Shown here piece after piece: positions 9,433-18,612 of a stretch of 64,000 nucleotides of DNA. The position numbers were made by a program, and so were the translations under genes. The notes beneath the pieces were generated by a model, which saw only the letters and a program-made list of their open reading frames with translations, ran no database searches and was not told the origin of the DNA. The first letter of the stretch is position 1, and each line of letters begins with the position of its first letter. The stretch is from assembly GCF_901875555.1 (NCBI RefSeq), contig NZ_CABFMD010000001.1, positions 26,170-90,169 of the forward strand. The letters are read 5' to 3'. Origin of the DNA: Streptococcus parasanguinis (GTDB lineage: Bacteria > Bacillota > Bacilli > Lactobacillales > Streptococcaceae).

Positions 9433-9461
9433 TTTACAAATAGAAGTGATAGAGTTATAAT
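9433..9461 (+). promoter_or_regulatory. Promoter of nagA
   Basis: TTTACA at 9433-9438, a 17-base spacer and TATAAT at 9456-9461. Confidence 0.88.
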
Positions 9462-9512
9462 ATGTATGAATATAAATGGAACACAGTTCCTACAATGGAA
9501 AGGACGATTTTT

Positions 9513-10670
9513 ATGTCTACATATATTAAAGCAGATCAATTTTATTACCCACATGGGGTTCGCCGTGGAGGCTATTTGGAGCTCGTTGACGGCAAGTTTG
9601 GAAAACATGTGGAAAGCTTACCAGAAGGTGCCGATGTGCTGGATTATTCTGGTTACAGCATTGCACCTGGCCTCGTAGATACCCATATTCACGGCTTTGG
9701 TGGGGTAGATGTGATGGATAATAATATCGAAGGTACTCTCCATACCATGAGTGAAGGTCTGTTGAGTACAGGGGTTACGAGTTTTTTGCCGACGACCTTG
9801 ACTTCCTCTTACGAACAACTTTTGGCAGTAACTGAAAATATCGGCGCACGATACAAAGAGGCAACAGGGGCTAAGATTCGCGGAATTTATTTTGAAGGAC
9901 CTTATTTCACAGAAAAATACAAGGGAGCTCAAAACCCAGCTTATATGAAGGATCCAAGTATGAAAGAATTCCGGGCTTGGCAAAAAGCTGCCAATGGTCT
10001 GTTGAATAAGATTGCCCTTGCTCCCGAGCGTGAAGGGGTAGAAGAATTTGTTCGGACCATTACAGGAGAAGGGGTGACAGTTGCCCTGGGACACTCTAAT
10101 GCTACTTTTGAAGAAGCTAAAAAAGCGGTTGATGCAGGTGCGAGTGTCTGGGTGCATGCCTACAATGGTATGCGTGGTTTGACGCACCGTGAACTCGGCA
10201 TGGTTGGTGCCATGTATGAGTTGCCTCATACTACAGCAGAGTTGATCTGTGATGGGCACCATGTGGATCCGCTAGCTTGTGATATCTTGATGAAACAAAA
10301 AGGAAAAGAAAATGTTGCCTTGATTACGGACTGTATGACAGCCGGGGGCTTGGAAGATGGGGACTACATGCTTGGGGAATTCCCAGTCGTGGTCGCTGAA
10401 GGGACTGCTCGCTTGAAATCAACTGGTAATCTGGCTGGCTCAATCTTGAAATTGAAAGATGGATTAAAAAATGTTGTAGAGTGGGGGATTGCCAACCCTT
10501 ACGAAGCAGTGATGATGGCCAGTCTTAATCCTGCAAAATCAGTCCATATTGATGACGTTTGTGGTCAAATTCGAGAAGGTTATGATGCGGACTTCATCGT
10601 GCTTGACCAAAATTTAGATCTGGTCGCGACCTATCTAGATGGGGTTAAACGTTACCAAGCTACCAACTAG
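9513..10670 (+). CDS. nagA: N-acetylglucosamine-6-phosphate deacetylase
   Basis: A 385-residue amidohydrolase-superfamily TIM barrel that removes acetate from GlcNAc-6-P, feeding GlcN-6-P to glycolysis or wall synthesis. The metal-site segment GLVDTHIHGFGG is near residue 56, FEGPYF near 130, ALGHSNA near 195, HAYNGM near 216, and the catalytic Asp segment ITDCMTAGG near 273. The frame extends upstream to 9462, but that position lies inside the promoter, so I use ATG 9513, which also matches the family N-terminus. Its palindromic operator points to NagR control by amino sugars. Confidence 0.95.
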   Translation: MSTYIKADQFYYPHGVRRGGYLELVDGKFGKHVESLPEGADVLDYSGYSIAPGLVDTHIHGFGGVDVMDNNIEGTLHTMSEGLLSTGVTSFLPTTLTSSYEQLLAVTENIGARYKEATGAKIRGIYFEGPYFTEKYKGAQNPAYMKDPSMKEFRAWQKAANGLLNKIALAPEREGVEEFVRTITGEGVTVALGHSNATFEEAKKAVDAGASVWVHAYNGMRGLTHRELGMVGAMYELPHTTAELICDGHHVDPLACDILMKQKGKENVALITDCMTAGGLEDGDYMLGEFPVVVAEGTARLKSTGNLAGSILKLKDGLKNVVEWGIANPYEAVMMASLNPAKSVHIDDVCGQIREGYDADFIVLDQNLDLVATYLDGVKRYQATN

Positions 10671-10696
10671 ATTCAAAAATTAAAGAACGAACAATT

Positions 10697-10726
10697 CCTC
10701 TCTAGGTCATATCTAGAGAGGTTTTT
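10697..10726 (+). terminator. Terminator after nagA
   Basis: Stem CCTCTCTAG/CTAGAGAGG (10697-10705, 10713-10721) followed by five T's. Confidence 0.92.
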
Positions 10727-10790
10727 GTGACGTATTCATGGGAGTTAAACAGTCTGTAGAGGCTTTTTGTTTACCATTGGTAGTACAATT

Positions 10791-10819
10791 TTGTGAATGC
10801 TGTCTTTTCATGCTATAAT
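10791..10819 (+). promoter_or_regulatory. Promoter of the small membrane protein and aldo/keto reductase genes
   Basis: TTGTGA at 10791-10796, a 17-base spacer and TATAAT at 10814-10819 with a TGC extended -10. Confidence 0.82.
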
Positions 10820-10843
10820 GGAGACTGAAATGTGAGGTAATTT

Positions 10844-11062
10844 ATGAAGAAAATAGATTTACGGTTTTTAGCGATGGGAATTTTTTTCTTGCTCTATGGT
10901 TTGGTAAGGAAAAGTCCCTTTATCCTGGTGGTTGGAGGAGCCTTTTTAGTTTATAGTTTTTATAGCAAGAAGATGGAGCCAACCAAGAAAAATATTTTTA
11001 AACCAGAGCTCAAGCTTCGAGGGCCTAAGAAACCGAAATCGAAGAAAGGAAATAAAAAATGA
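10844..11062 (+). CDS. Small membrane protein with basic tail, function unknown
   Basis: A 72-residue protein I do not recognise. Residues about 6-22 and 26-44 are hydrophobic and look like two membrane segments separated by the short loop VRKSP. The remaining 28 residues are strongly basic (Lys/Pro-rich, ending KSKKGNKK) and probably cytoplasmic. The site GTGAGG lies 8 bases before the ATG, behind a good promoter. It overlaps the aldo/keto reductase gene by 4 bases, so the two are co-translated, but the reductase gives no clear hint of its job. Confidence 0.75.
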   Translation: MKKIDLRFLAMGIFFLLYGLVRKSPFILVVGGAFLVYSFYSKKMEPTKKNIFKPELKLRGPKKPKSKKGNKK

Positions 11063-11901
11063 ATCATTATCGTTTAAATAATGGGGTGGAGATTCCTGTA
11101 TTGGGATTTGGAACTTGGAAAGCAGCGGATGGAGAAGAAGCGTATCAAGCTGTGTTAGCTGCTTTAAAAACAGGTTATCGCCATATCGATACAGCTGCGA
11201 TTTATCAAAATGAAGAGAGTGTGGGTCGTGCGATCAAGGATAGTGGTCTTAAGCGCGAAGACTTGTTTATTACCACCAAACTTTGGAATACTCATCACAC
11301 CTATGAAGACGCTCAAGCTGCTTTGGAAGAGTCTCTTGAGAAACTTGGCTTGGACTATGTGGATCTGTATTTGATTCATTGGCCAAATCCAAAACCCCTT
11401 CGAGAAAATGATGCCTGGAAAAAGCGAAATGCTGAGGTTTGGCGGGCAATGGAAGATATGGTAAAGGATGGCAAGGTTCGATCCATTGGGGTCAGTAACT
11501 TCCTGCCCCACCATCTGGAAGCCCTCCTTGAAACAGCTCGGGTCATTCCGGCTGTGAACCAAATTCGTCTAGCACCTGGGGTTTACCAAAGTGAAGCTAT
11601 TGCAGCAAGTCGCAAGCATGGCATTTTACTCGAGGCTTGGGGACCTTTTGGCCAAGGAGAATTGTTCCAAAATGAACAAGTAAAAGAAATGGCTACTAAA
11701 TATGGAAAGACCGTCGCTCAACTAGCCCTGGCTTGGAGTTTACAAGAAGGTTTCCTTCCATTGCCAAAATCAGTTACCCCAGAGCGGATTACGAGCAATC
11801 TAGACTGTTTTGGTTTTGAGTTGACCAAAGAAGATCTAGAGCATCTTCGCCATCTTCCGGTTGAAGCAGGTGCACCGGATCCAGATCAGAAAGATTTTTA
11901 A
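11059..11901 (+). CDS. Aldo/keto reductase
   Basis: A 280-residue NAD(P)H-dependent reductase of the AKR superfamily (2,5-diketo-gluconate-reductase/glyoxal-reductase type). The catalytic tetrad is visible in order: Asp in HIDTAAIYQNEE (near 47), Tyr in the same segment, Lys in FITTKLW (near 75) and His in LYLIHWPNP (near 109). GVSNF near 146 and the C-terminal cofactor segment LPLPKSVTPERI near 230 fit the family. The physiological substrate is not predictable from sequence; detoxification of reactive carbonyls is a common role. Confidence 0.92.
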   Translation: MNHYRLNNGVEIPVLGFGTWKAADGEEAYQAVLAALKTGYRHIDTAAIYQNEESVGRAIKDSGLKREDLFITTKLWNTHHTYEDAQAALEESLEKLGLDYVDLYLIHWPNPKPLRENDAWKKRNAEVWRAMEDMVKDGKVRSIGVSNFLPHHLEALLETARVIPAVNQIRLAPGVYQSEAIAASRKHGILLEAWGPFGQGELFQNEQVKEMATKYGKTVAQLALAWSLQEGFLPLPKSVTPERITSNLDCFGFELTKEDLEHLRHLPVEAGAPDPDQKDF

Positions 11902-11924
11902 GAGAAAGTGGGATAATTATCATT

Positions 11925-11954
11925 TCCGAGAGTGAGGGGGCTCTCGGATTTTTT
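11925..11954 (+). terminator. Terminator after the aldo/keto reductase gene
   Basis: TCCGAGAG (11925-11932) pairs with CTCTCGGA (11941-11948), followed by T's. The remaining gap to 12168 is AT-rich and holds the WalR-like box and -10 listed next. Confidence 0.88.
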
Positions 11955-12079
11955 GCTATTCTTTTTGGTATAAAATAATTTTAACGCTCTAACTAAAACA
12001 TACGTTCTATAATACTTTCCCACATAAAATGTCCAGATAACGAACGAAAATAAATCTTTAACTAGTAACATTCGTAAAT

Positions 12080-12096
12080 ATTACATTTTTGTTACA
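12080..12096 (-). promoter_or_regulatory. WalR/VicR-like box upstream of the subtilase gene
   Basis: On the minus strand this reads TGTAAC, five bases, TGTAAT, a full match to the TGTWAH-N5-TGTWAH pattern known for WalR/VicR. It lies about 40 bases before a TATAAT at 12133-12138. The orientation relative to the gene is opposite to the usual activating layout, so the effect is uncertain. Confidence 0.5.
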
Positions 12097-12168
12097 ATTT
12101 CAGTTTGAATGAATTTTCAGACAATTTTGCGTTATAATAGGAACTATTAAAATAAAAGGGGAGTTCCT

Positions 12169-15100
12169 ATGAACAGACAAGAGCGTTTTTCATTAAGAAA
12201 ATACAAATTTGGCGTGGCTTCAGTATTATTGGGGTCTGTATTGGTGTTTGGATCTGCACAAGCAAGTGCAGAAGAACAAACAAGTGGGCAAAAGAGTCCT
12301 GAGACACAGCTAGTAGCTACTAGTCAAGGACTACCATCGCAAGAACAGAATTTGCAGGCAACAACACCGACAAGTGTAGCTACTGTTGAAAAGACAGCAG
12401 TTGCTAAAGAGGCTGTAATTGAGAAGACAGAATCTGCTCCTGCAGAGGCTGCTGCAACTGAAAAGGCGACTGCACCTAAAGAAGGAGCAGATGCTTCACA
12501 AACAAAATCAGCAGAAGCTGCAAAACCGGTAGAAAAAGCTACAGAAGTAGCGACTCCTACAAGTTCTGAAACGACTGCCCGTCATGAGGCTGCAGAAAAA
12601 CCTCAAAGTATTGAGAGCGATGAAATCATTACTGTCCCACAAACTTGGAAACAAGGATACAAGGGTGAAGGAATGGTGGTTGCTGTCATTGACTCAGGTT
12701 TGGATGTCAACCACGAAGTTCTTCGCATCACAGATCCTTCAAAAGCTAAGTTTAAAAACCAAAATGATATTGAAGCTGCTAAGAAGAAGGCAGGAATTGA
12801 TTATGGTAAATGGTACAACGACAAGGTAGTCTACGCTTACGATTACTTTGACGGTACAGATAATATCAAGGAAGCTGAGAGAGAATCTCATGGGATGCAC
12901 GTTACAGGGATTGCAACAGGGAACCCTGATAAAGATGCAGCAAACGGCGAAAAGATCTATGGTGTAGCTCCGGAAGCACAAGTGATGTTTATGCGTGTCT
13001 TCTCCGATCGTCAAAAAACGACTGGTTCTGCCCTTTATGTAAAAGCAATTGATGATGCTGTTGCCCTTGGTGCAGATACCATCAATATGAGTCTGGGATC
13101 TTCTACTGGTTCCACGGTCAACGCAGGTTCAGATATCATTGATGCTATCAAACGGGCACGTGCAAAAGGTGTCTCTGTGTTGATTTCTGCCGGAAATAGT
13201 AATACCTTTGGGAATGGTTATTCAAGACCATCGGCTGAAAATCCAGACTATGGTGTAGTCGGAAATCCGTCAACCGTAGAAGATTCTATCTCTGTAGCTT
13301 CCATCAATAACAATGTCGTGACTTCTGAAGTATTTGAAGTGAAGGGCTTGGAAGATAACGCTCAAGCCGATCATGGTAAATTTGATTACAGTAAATCTGC
13401 TACAGACACTGACTTTGAAAAAGGAAAAGAATATGAATACGTAGCGGTTGGCCTAGGGAAAGAAGAAGACTTCAAAAATGTTGATGTAACCGGTAAATTA
13501 GCTCTTATTCAACGTGGTTCATTGACATTCTCTGAAAAGATTGCGAATGCTTTCCATCATGGTGCTGTAGGGGCCTTGGTCTACAACAATGTAGAAGGAA
13601 CCAACCTTGGAATGGCGATTGACGGTGATGCTAAAAAGATTCCTTCTGTATTTATTTCAAAACACTATGGTGAACTTCTAAAATCCGGTTCTTATAAGAT
13701 TGTCTTTAACGATAAATTGGCCAATCGTCCATCACCTGCAGCAGACCAATTGTCTGATTTCTCTAGTTGGGGTGTGACAACAGATGGTCAGTTGAAACCT
13801 GATGTCACAGCACCTGGTGGAAATATCTTCTCTTCACTAAATGACAATACTTACGGTGATATGAGCGGTACGAGTATGGCTTCCCCTCACGTAGCAGGTG
13901 TTGCTGCTTTGGTCAAAGAATACCTTGTTAAGAACCACCCAGAATTGACTCCTGAACAAGTCTCTGCGACTGTTAAAGCCCTGATTATGTCTACGGCGAA
14001 ACCACATGTTAACAAAGAAACCGGTGTTTATACTTCTCCTCGTCAACAAGGTGCAGGTGTTGTTGATACAGCTGCTGCGGTTTCAACGGACTTGTATATT
14101 ACTGGCGACAACAACTATCCTAGTGTGACTCTTGGTAATGTTGAAGATGCCTTTACATTTGATGTTACAGTTCACAATATTTCAGATACAGATCGTACAC
14201 TGAAGATGCTGGTCAATACGAATACAGATGAAGTCAAAAAAGGTAAATTCACCCTCCGCCCTCGTAAATTAACAGAAACAGCTTGGCCTGAAGTAACTGT
14301 CAAAGCTCATAGTTCTGAGACGGTAACGGTTAAAGTTGATACCCGCAAATTTACAGAAGAATTGACAAAAGAAATGCCAAATGGTTATTTCCTTGAAGGA
14401 TTTGTCCGTTTTGTTGATCCAGCTGATGATGGCGATGTGGTTAGCTTACCATTTATGGGATTCAAGGGAGAATTCCAAAATCTTCCAGCAGTAGAAAAAC
14501 CAATTTACGATTTGGTACGTGAAGGCAAAAATGGTTTCTATTACAATGTGCCAGAAGATTTGAATATTCCTTACAATGCAGATATGTCTGCTTTGTTAAC
14601 GCTTCAAAATGATCTTCTTCTCACCCAAGGCAAACGAGATGGACGTCGTATCACAGTCCTTGGTATTGGTGAAAAAGCGGATGGAACCCATTCACTTCAA
14701 TTGGATGCTAACGGAAATGTTCGAATTGCCATTTCACCAAATGAAGACAGCAACAAAGACTTTGTAGAATACAAAACAGTAGCTCTCCGGAATTTGGAAA
14801 ATCTTCATGCCAGTGTATTCGCTGCAAGTGATACTGAGCATAAAAATCCAATTTGGGAAGGATCTTCTACAGAACTTCGTAAGAACTTCTTTGATGGAAA
14901 TGATAAAAATCCTCGTAGCTATACCTTAGATAGTACAGCGTGGAATGGTACCGATGCTAACGGCAACGCCGTAGCAGATGGTGTTTATGATTATGTGATT
15001 CGTTATACACCAATGGTTCCTGGAGCAGATGAACAATCAACAACCTTCAAGGTTCAAGTCGATACTCAAAAACCAGTGATTACTTCTGGATACATTCGCT

Positions 15101-16590
15101 TCAAAGATGGCGCTCAACAGTTTGTTGCACGAAAAGCCAAAGACGTTGGCGATGGTGGTATCCAAACTGAAAAATTGGTCTATGTGACACCATTTGATGA
15201 TAAAGGTACCATGGTCCAAAAAGATAATGATGAAAGTGGTAGTCGTGCTCTCGAAAATTACCATATCATCAAGGCCAATGAAGATGGTAGCTTTAACCTT
15301 CCTGAAAACATTGATAAGAAGAATATCTACTACTATGTAGAAGACTTTGCTGGAAACGTCGATTACATTTCGTTAGCTGATTTGGTCCGTGACCAAAATA
15401 GTGGTCGGGTACAGATTGCGGTTCGTGATGCTAAGACAAATAAAGACTTGGATACCATGTATGTATACCGTATCAAGGATAGCAATGGACACTACGTCTC
15501 TGTTGATAAAACAAAAAATATCAATTTCTTGAACTTTGGTCATTATACAGCAGAAATCTTCACTTATGATCGTACAGAAGTGAAATTCGTTAGCAGTTTA
15601 AGTCAAGAGTTTGATCTGACAGAAGACAATAGTTTCCAAACCATTACTTTCCTAGCAAATACCTTGGAATATGCGCCAGTTAGCCTCCTATTTAATCAAC
15701 CTGTTTCAAAAGCAGCAACCATCGTATTGAAGGGAGCTGATGGTGAAAACTTTGTATTGCCAGCTGAAAAATATGGTAAGAATGGGTTTGGTAAGACAGT
15801 AGCAACTGGAACATACACCTTGATTGCCACTCTTCCTACAGGCTATGAATTAGCTGAGGACGCACCTAAGATCACAGTCGTTGCAGGACGCAACAATGTA
15901 TACCACATTGCAGTGCTCTCAAAAGTGGATCTCTTGGCTGCCTTGAATAAACAAACGGATGTTACAAAGACAGCCCTCTACTTCAATGCTAGTGCTGATA
16001 AGAAAGCAGCTTACGATCAAGCCTTACAAGCAGCCCAAACTGTTTTGACTAAGAAGTTAAGTCAAGAACAAATCAACCAAGCAGTTGCAGCTCTGGAAGC
16101 CGCAAATCAGGCTTTGGATGGAAAAGACTCCAATGTTGCAGCTTTGAAAGAAGCAATGCAAGCTTACGATGCAGCAACGAAAACAGGTCGTTATGCCAAT
16201 GCCAAAGAAAAAGTACGTCGCGACTATGATCGTGCTTTCCAAACAGTAGCCTTGCTTGCAGTTGATCCAACAGTGAAACAAGAACAAATCGATCAAGCTC
16301 TTGCAGGTTTCAAGAATGCCGAAGCTAAATTGAATGGAAAAGCAACTGATTTTTCAAGTCTTAAAAAATACATTAAAGAAGAATTGAAATTCCAAGCTAA
16401 AAATGCTAAATTCCTCTATGCTGCAAAAGAAGACAAAGAAGCGTATCTTGTAGCCTTCAAGGATGCACAAGCTATTCTTTCAAATCCAGGATCTAGCCAA
16501 CAAGATGTGAAAGATGCTTTGACAGCTTTGAAAAATGCAAAGAAAAAATTGCATGGGAAAAAACCAAAAGCTGCAAAACATCATAATTAA
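12169..16590 (+). CDS. Cell-envelope subtilisin-like serine protease (C5a-peptidase/lactocepin type)
   Basis: A 1473-residue secreted S8 protease. Signal peptide with the FSLRKYKFGVASVLLGS (YSIRK-type) motif, cleavage likely after ASA near residue 34; Ala/Glu/Thr-rich linker to about 145; catalytic Asp175 (VIDSGLD), His241 (SHGMHVTG) and Ser569 (GTSMASPHV); a PA insertion around 395-530; Fn3-like stalk domains from about 640; and three FIVAR-like helical repeats of about 70 residues from about 1252. The C-terminus ends in KKPKAAKHHN: there is no LPXTG motif, hydrophobic segment or charged sorting tail. It may be secreted or held non-covalently. Substrates of relatives include C5a and adhesins. 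Confidence 0.93.
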   Translation: MNRQERFSLRKYKFGVASVLLGSVLVFGSAQASAEEQTSGQKSPETQLVATSQGLPSQEQNLQATTPTSVATVEKTAVAKEAVIEKTESAPAEAAATEKATAPKEGADASQTKSAEAAKPVEKATEVATPTSSETTARHEAAEKPQSIESDEIITVPQTWKQGYKGEGMVVAVIDSGLDVNHEVLRITDPSKAKFKNQNDIEAAKKKAGIDYGKWYNDKVVYAYDYFDGTDNIKEAERESHGMHVTGIATGNPDKDAANGEKIYGVAPEAQVMFMRVFSDRQKTTGSALYVKAIDDAVALGADTINMSLGSSTGSTVNAGSDIIDAIKRARAKGVSVLISAGNSNTFGNGYSRPSAENPDYGVVGNPSTVEDSISVASINNNVVTSEVFEVKGLEDNAQADHGKFDYSKSATDTDFEKGKEYEYVAVGLGKEEDFKNVDVTGKLALIQRGSLTFSEKIANAFHHGAVGALVYNNVEGTNLGMAIDGDAKKIPSVFISKHYGELLKSGSYKIVFNDKLANRPSPAADQLSDFSSWGVTTDGQLKPDVTAPGGNIFSSLNDNTYGDMSGTSMASPHVAGVAALVKEYLVKNHPELTPEQVSATVKALIMSTAKPHVNKETGVYTSPRQQGAGVVDTAAAVSTDLYITGDNNYPSVTLGNVEDAFTFDVTVHNISDTDRTLKMLVNTNTDEVKKGKFTLRPRKLTETAWPEVTVKAHSSETVTVKVDTRKFTEELTKEMPNGYFLEGFVRFVDPADDGDVVSLPFMGFKGEFQNLPAVEKPIYDLVREGKNGFYYNVPEDLNIPYNADMSALLTLQNDLLLTQGKRDGRRITVLGIGEKADGTHSLQLDANGNVRIAISPNEDSNKDFVEYKTVALRNLENLHASVFAASDTEHKNPIWEGSSTELRKNFFDGNDKNPRSYTLDSTAWNGTDANGNAVADGVYDYVIRYTPMVPGADEQSTTFKVQVDTQKPVITSGYIRFKDGAQQFVARKAKDVGDGGIQTEKLVYVTPFDDKGTMVQKDNDESGSRALENYHIIKANEDGSFNLPENIDKKNIYYYVEDFAGNVDYISLADLVRDQNSGRVQIAVRDAKTNKDLDTMYVYRIKDSNGHYVSVDKTKNINFLNFGHYTAEIFTYDRTEVKFVSSLSQEFDLTEDNSFQTITFLANTLEYAPVSLLFNQPVSKAATIVLKGADGENFVLPAEKYGKNGFGKTVATGTYTLIATLPTGYELAEDAPKITVVAGRNNVYHIAVLSKVDLLAALNKQTDVTKTALYFNASADKKAAYDQALQAAQTVLTKKLSQEQINQAVAALEAANQALDGKDSNVAALKEAMQAYDAATKTGRYANAKEKVRRDYDRAFQTVALLAVDPTVKQEQIDQALAGFKNAEAKLNGKATDFSSLKKYIKEELKFQAKNAKFLYAAKEDKEAYLVAFKDAQAILSNPGSSQQDVKDALTALKNAKKKLHGKKPKAAKHHN

Positions 16591-16612
16591 CATAAGATAG
16601 TTTGTTAGCCTA

Positions 16613-16648
16613 AAACCAGTTTGAAACAGAAGTTTCAAACTGGTTTTT
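16613..16648 (+). terminator. Terminator after the subtilase gene
   Basis: Perfect 15-bp stem between 16613-16627 and 16632-16646 followed by T's. It adjoins the -35 of the next promoter. Confidence 0.93.
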
Positions 16649-16649
16649 A

Positions 16650-16678
16650 TTTACAAATAGGCAAAAATCTGCTATAAT
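16650..16678 (+). promoter_or_regulatory. Promoter of the T-box-glyQS operon
   Basis: TTTACA at 16650-16655, a 17-base spacer and TATAAT at 16673-16678. Confidence 0.9.
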
Positions 16679-16687
16679 ACTGACAAG

Positions 16688-16880
16688 AAAGAAAGGCTTA
16701 TGGCGTTTTTTTAGCGAGCTTGGGACAGTGAAAGCCAAGTAGAGCAAAGTAGGCAAGTGGCGCTTTCTCTTGGTGAAGAGCCGAGTAAAGTAAAATAAAA
16801 TGAAGTAATAAATTAGGGTGGAACCGCGTTTCTGACGCCCCTAGTCGCAAGGCTTGGGGGTTGAAATTCGGTTCTTTTGC
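16688..16880 (+). ncRNA. Glycine T-box riboswitch
   Basis: The T-box sequence AGGGTGGAACCGCG is at 16815-16828. Stem I is closed by a GAAAG/CTTTC helix and includes CTTGG..CCAAG around the distal loop. A GGC at 16752-16754 is the likely glycine specifier. Antiterminator: AGGG and GCG flank the seven-base TGGAACC bulge and pair with CGC and CCCT (16836-16842). Terminator: GAACCG (16821-16826) pairs with CGGTTC (16869-16874), with inner TTTC/GAAA and CCCC/GGGG, then four T's. Uncharged glycyl-tRNA would favour read-through into the downstream genes. Confidence 0.93.
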
Positions 16881-16914
16881 TTATTCAGTCTATTGTGTGA
16901 AAGAAAGGAGAGAC

Positions 16915-17676
16915 GTGGAAAACCTTTATCTTGTAAAAGACGATAGTCAACTAGCTGCATTTCGTGAATTTGTAGTAAGAAATACTGAAAAGTTGAAAGA
17001 TTATCAATCTTTTTTAAAGAATGAACTTGCAGTCTGTGAGTTACCGCAAGCCGTTATTTGGTCAAGTTTTAATGCTGCTACACAGATTATTAGGGAAAGT
17101 GCTGTTCCAGCCTATACAAATAATAGACGAATGGTTATGACGCCTGATTTAGCTGTTTGGAAAGAGTTGTATTTGTATCAGTTGATGGACTACGAGTGTT
17201 CTCAGCAAACTCAAGCAATAGAAAGTCACTATCATTCTTTATCTGAAAATTTCCTCTTACAGATTGTAGGACATGAGTTAGCTCATTGGTCGGAGCATTT
17301 TTTAGATGATTTTGATGGTTATGACTCTTATATCTGGTTCGAAGAGGGGATGGTTGAATATATAAGTCGCAAGTATTTCTTGACAGAAGAGGAATTTCAA
17401 GCGGAAAAAATTTGTAATCAATCTCTCGTAGAACTTTTTCAGAAGAAGTATGGTTGGCATTCATTGAATGATTTTGGTTCTTCGACTTATGATAAGAACT
17501 ATGCAAGTATTTTTTACGAATACTGGCGTAGTTTTTTGACAATAGATAAGTTGGTAGAAAATCTAGGTAGTGTACAAGCGGTCTTCGATTCTTATCATTT
17601 ATGGGCAAATACAGATAAAACTCTTCCCTTGTTAAATTGGTTTGTTCAGCAGAAATTAATTGAAAAAGAAATATAA
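16915..17676 (+). CDS. HExxH zinc metallopeptidase-like protein under the glycine T-box
   Basis: A 253-residue soluble protein with no signal peptide. HELAH at residues 120-124 is followed by WFEEGMVEY at about 141-149, the pattern of the MA-clan 'gluzincin' peptidases (Peptidase_MA/DUF2268-like), in which two His and a downstream Glu bind zinc. I do not know a named orthologue. The frame is open back to 16861, but that region is the T-box terminator; GTG 16915 has AAGGAG at 16905-16910 and is my choice. It ends 18 bases before glyQ with no room for another promoter, so it should rise with glycyl-tRNA synthetase during glycine starvation. Confidence 0.75.
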   Translation: MENLYLVKDDSQLAAFREFVVRNTEKLKDYQSFLKNELAVCELPQAVIWSSFNAATQIIRESAVPAYTNNRRMVMTPDLAVWKELYLYQLMDYECSQQTQAIESHYHSLSENFLLQIVGHELAHWSEHFLDDFDGYDSYIWFEEGMVEYISRKYFLTEEEFQAEKICNQSLVELFQKKYGWHSLNDFGSSTYDKNYASIFYEYWRSFLTIDKLVENLGSVQAVFDSYHLWANTDKTLPLLNWFVQQKLIEKEI

Positions 17677-17694
17677 AAACTAAAGGAGTATTCA

Positions 17695-18612
17695 ATGTCT
17701 AAGAAATTAACATTTCAAGAAATTATTTTGACTTTGCAACAATTTTGGAATGACCAAGGTTGTATGCTTATGCAGGCTTATGATAATGAAAAAGGTGCGG
17801 GAACAATGAGTCCCTACACTTTCCTTCGTGCTATTGGTCCTGAGCCATGGAATGCGGCTTATGTAGAGCCATCTCGTCGTCCTGCTGATGGTCGTTACGG
17901 GGAAAACCCAAACCGCCTTTACCAACACCACCAATTCCAAGTGGTCATGAAACCATCACCATCTAATATCCAAGAGCTTTACCTTGAGTCTTTGGAAAAA
18001 TTGGGCATCAATCCATTGGAACACGATATCCGTTTTGTTGAAGATAACTGGGAAAACCCATCAACTGGTTCAGCTGGTCTTGGTTGGGAAGTTTGGTTGG
18101 ACGGTATGGAAATCACTCAGTTCACCTACTTCCAACAAGTTGGTGGTTTGGCAACTGGCCCGGTAACTTCTGAAGTTACTTACGGATTGGAACGTTTGGC
18201 TTCTTACATTCAAGAAGTAGACTCAGTTTATGATATTGAGTGGGCTCCAGGCGTTAAATACGGAGAAATCTTCCTTCAACCAGAATATGAACACTCAAAA
18301 TACAGTTTTGAAGTTTCTGACCAAGATATGCTTCTTGAAAACTTCGAAAAATTTGAAAAAGAAGCCGGACGTGCATTGGAATTGGGCCTTGTTCACCCTG
18401 CCTATGACTACGTTTTGAAATGTTCACACACCTTCAACTTGCTAGATGCTCGTGGAGCAGTATCTGTTACAGAACGTGCCGGTTACATTGCCCGCATTCG
18501 TAACTTGGCCCGTGTCGTAGCCAAGACCTTCGTTGCAGAACGTAAGAAACTCGGCTACCCACTTCTCGACGAAGCCACACGCGCCAAACTCCTAGCAGAA
18601 GAGGAAGAATAA
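17695..18612 (+). CDS. glyQ: Glycyl-tRNA synthetase alpha subunit
   Basis: A 305-residue class IIc synthetase subunit that forms an alpha2beta2 enzyme with GlyS and carries the aminoacylation site. The N-terminal [19 protein letters not shown] and the [15 protein letters not shown] segment near residue 37 are diagnostic; QVVMKPSP and the motif-like [10 protein letters not shown] near 164 follow. AAAGGAG precedes the ATG by 8 bases. It is the second gene after the T-box leader. Confidence 0.97.
   Translation: MSKKLTFQEIILTLQQFWNDQGCMLMQAYDNEKGAGTMSPYTFLRAIGPEPWNAAYVEPSRRPADGRYGENPNRLYQHHQFQVVMKPSPSNIQELYLESLEKLGINPLEHDIRFVEDNWENPSTGSAGLGWEVWLDGMEITQFTYFQQVGGLATGPVTSEVTYGLERLASYIQEVDSVYDIEWAPGVKYGEIFLQPEYEHSKYSFEVSDQDMLLENFEKFEKEAGRALELGLVHPAYDYVLKCSHTFNLLDARGAVSVTERAGYIARIRNLARVVAKTFVAERKKLGYPLLDEATRAKLLAEEEE

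Noticed and set aside
9618..10262. A 214-residue minus-strand frame within nagA
   Set aside because: It mirrors the codon pattern of nagA; no independent signals.
16861..16914. N-terminal extension of the metallopeptidase from TTG 16861
   Set aside because: These bases form the 3' strand of the T-box terminator; a ribosome site exists only before GTG 16915.
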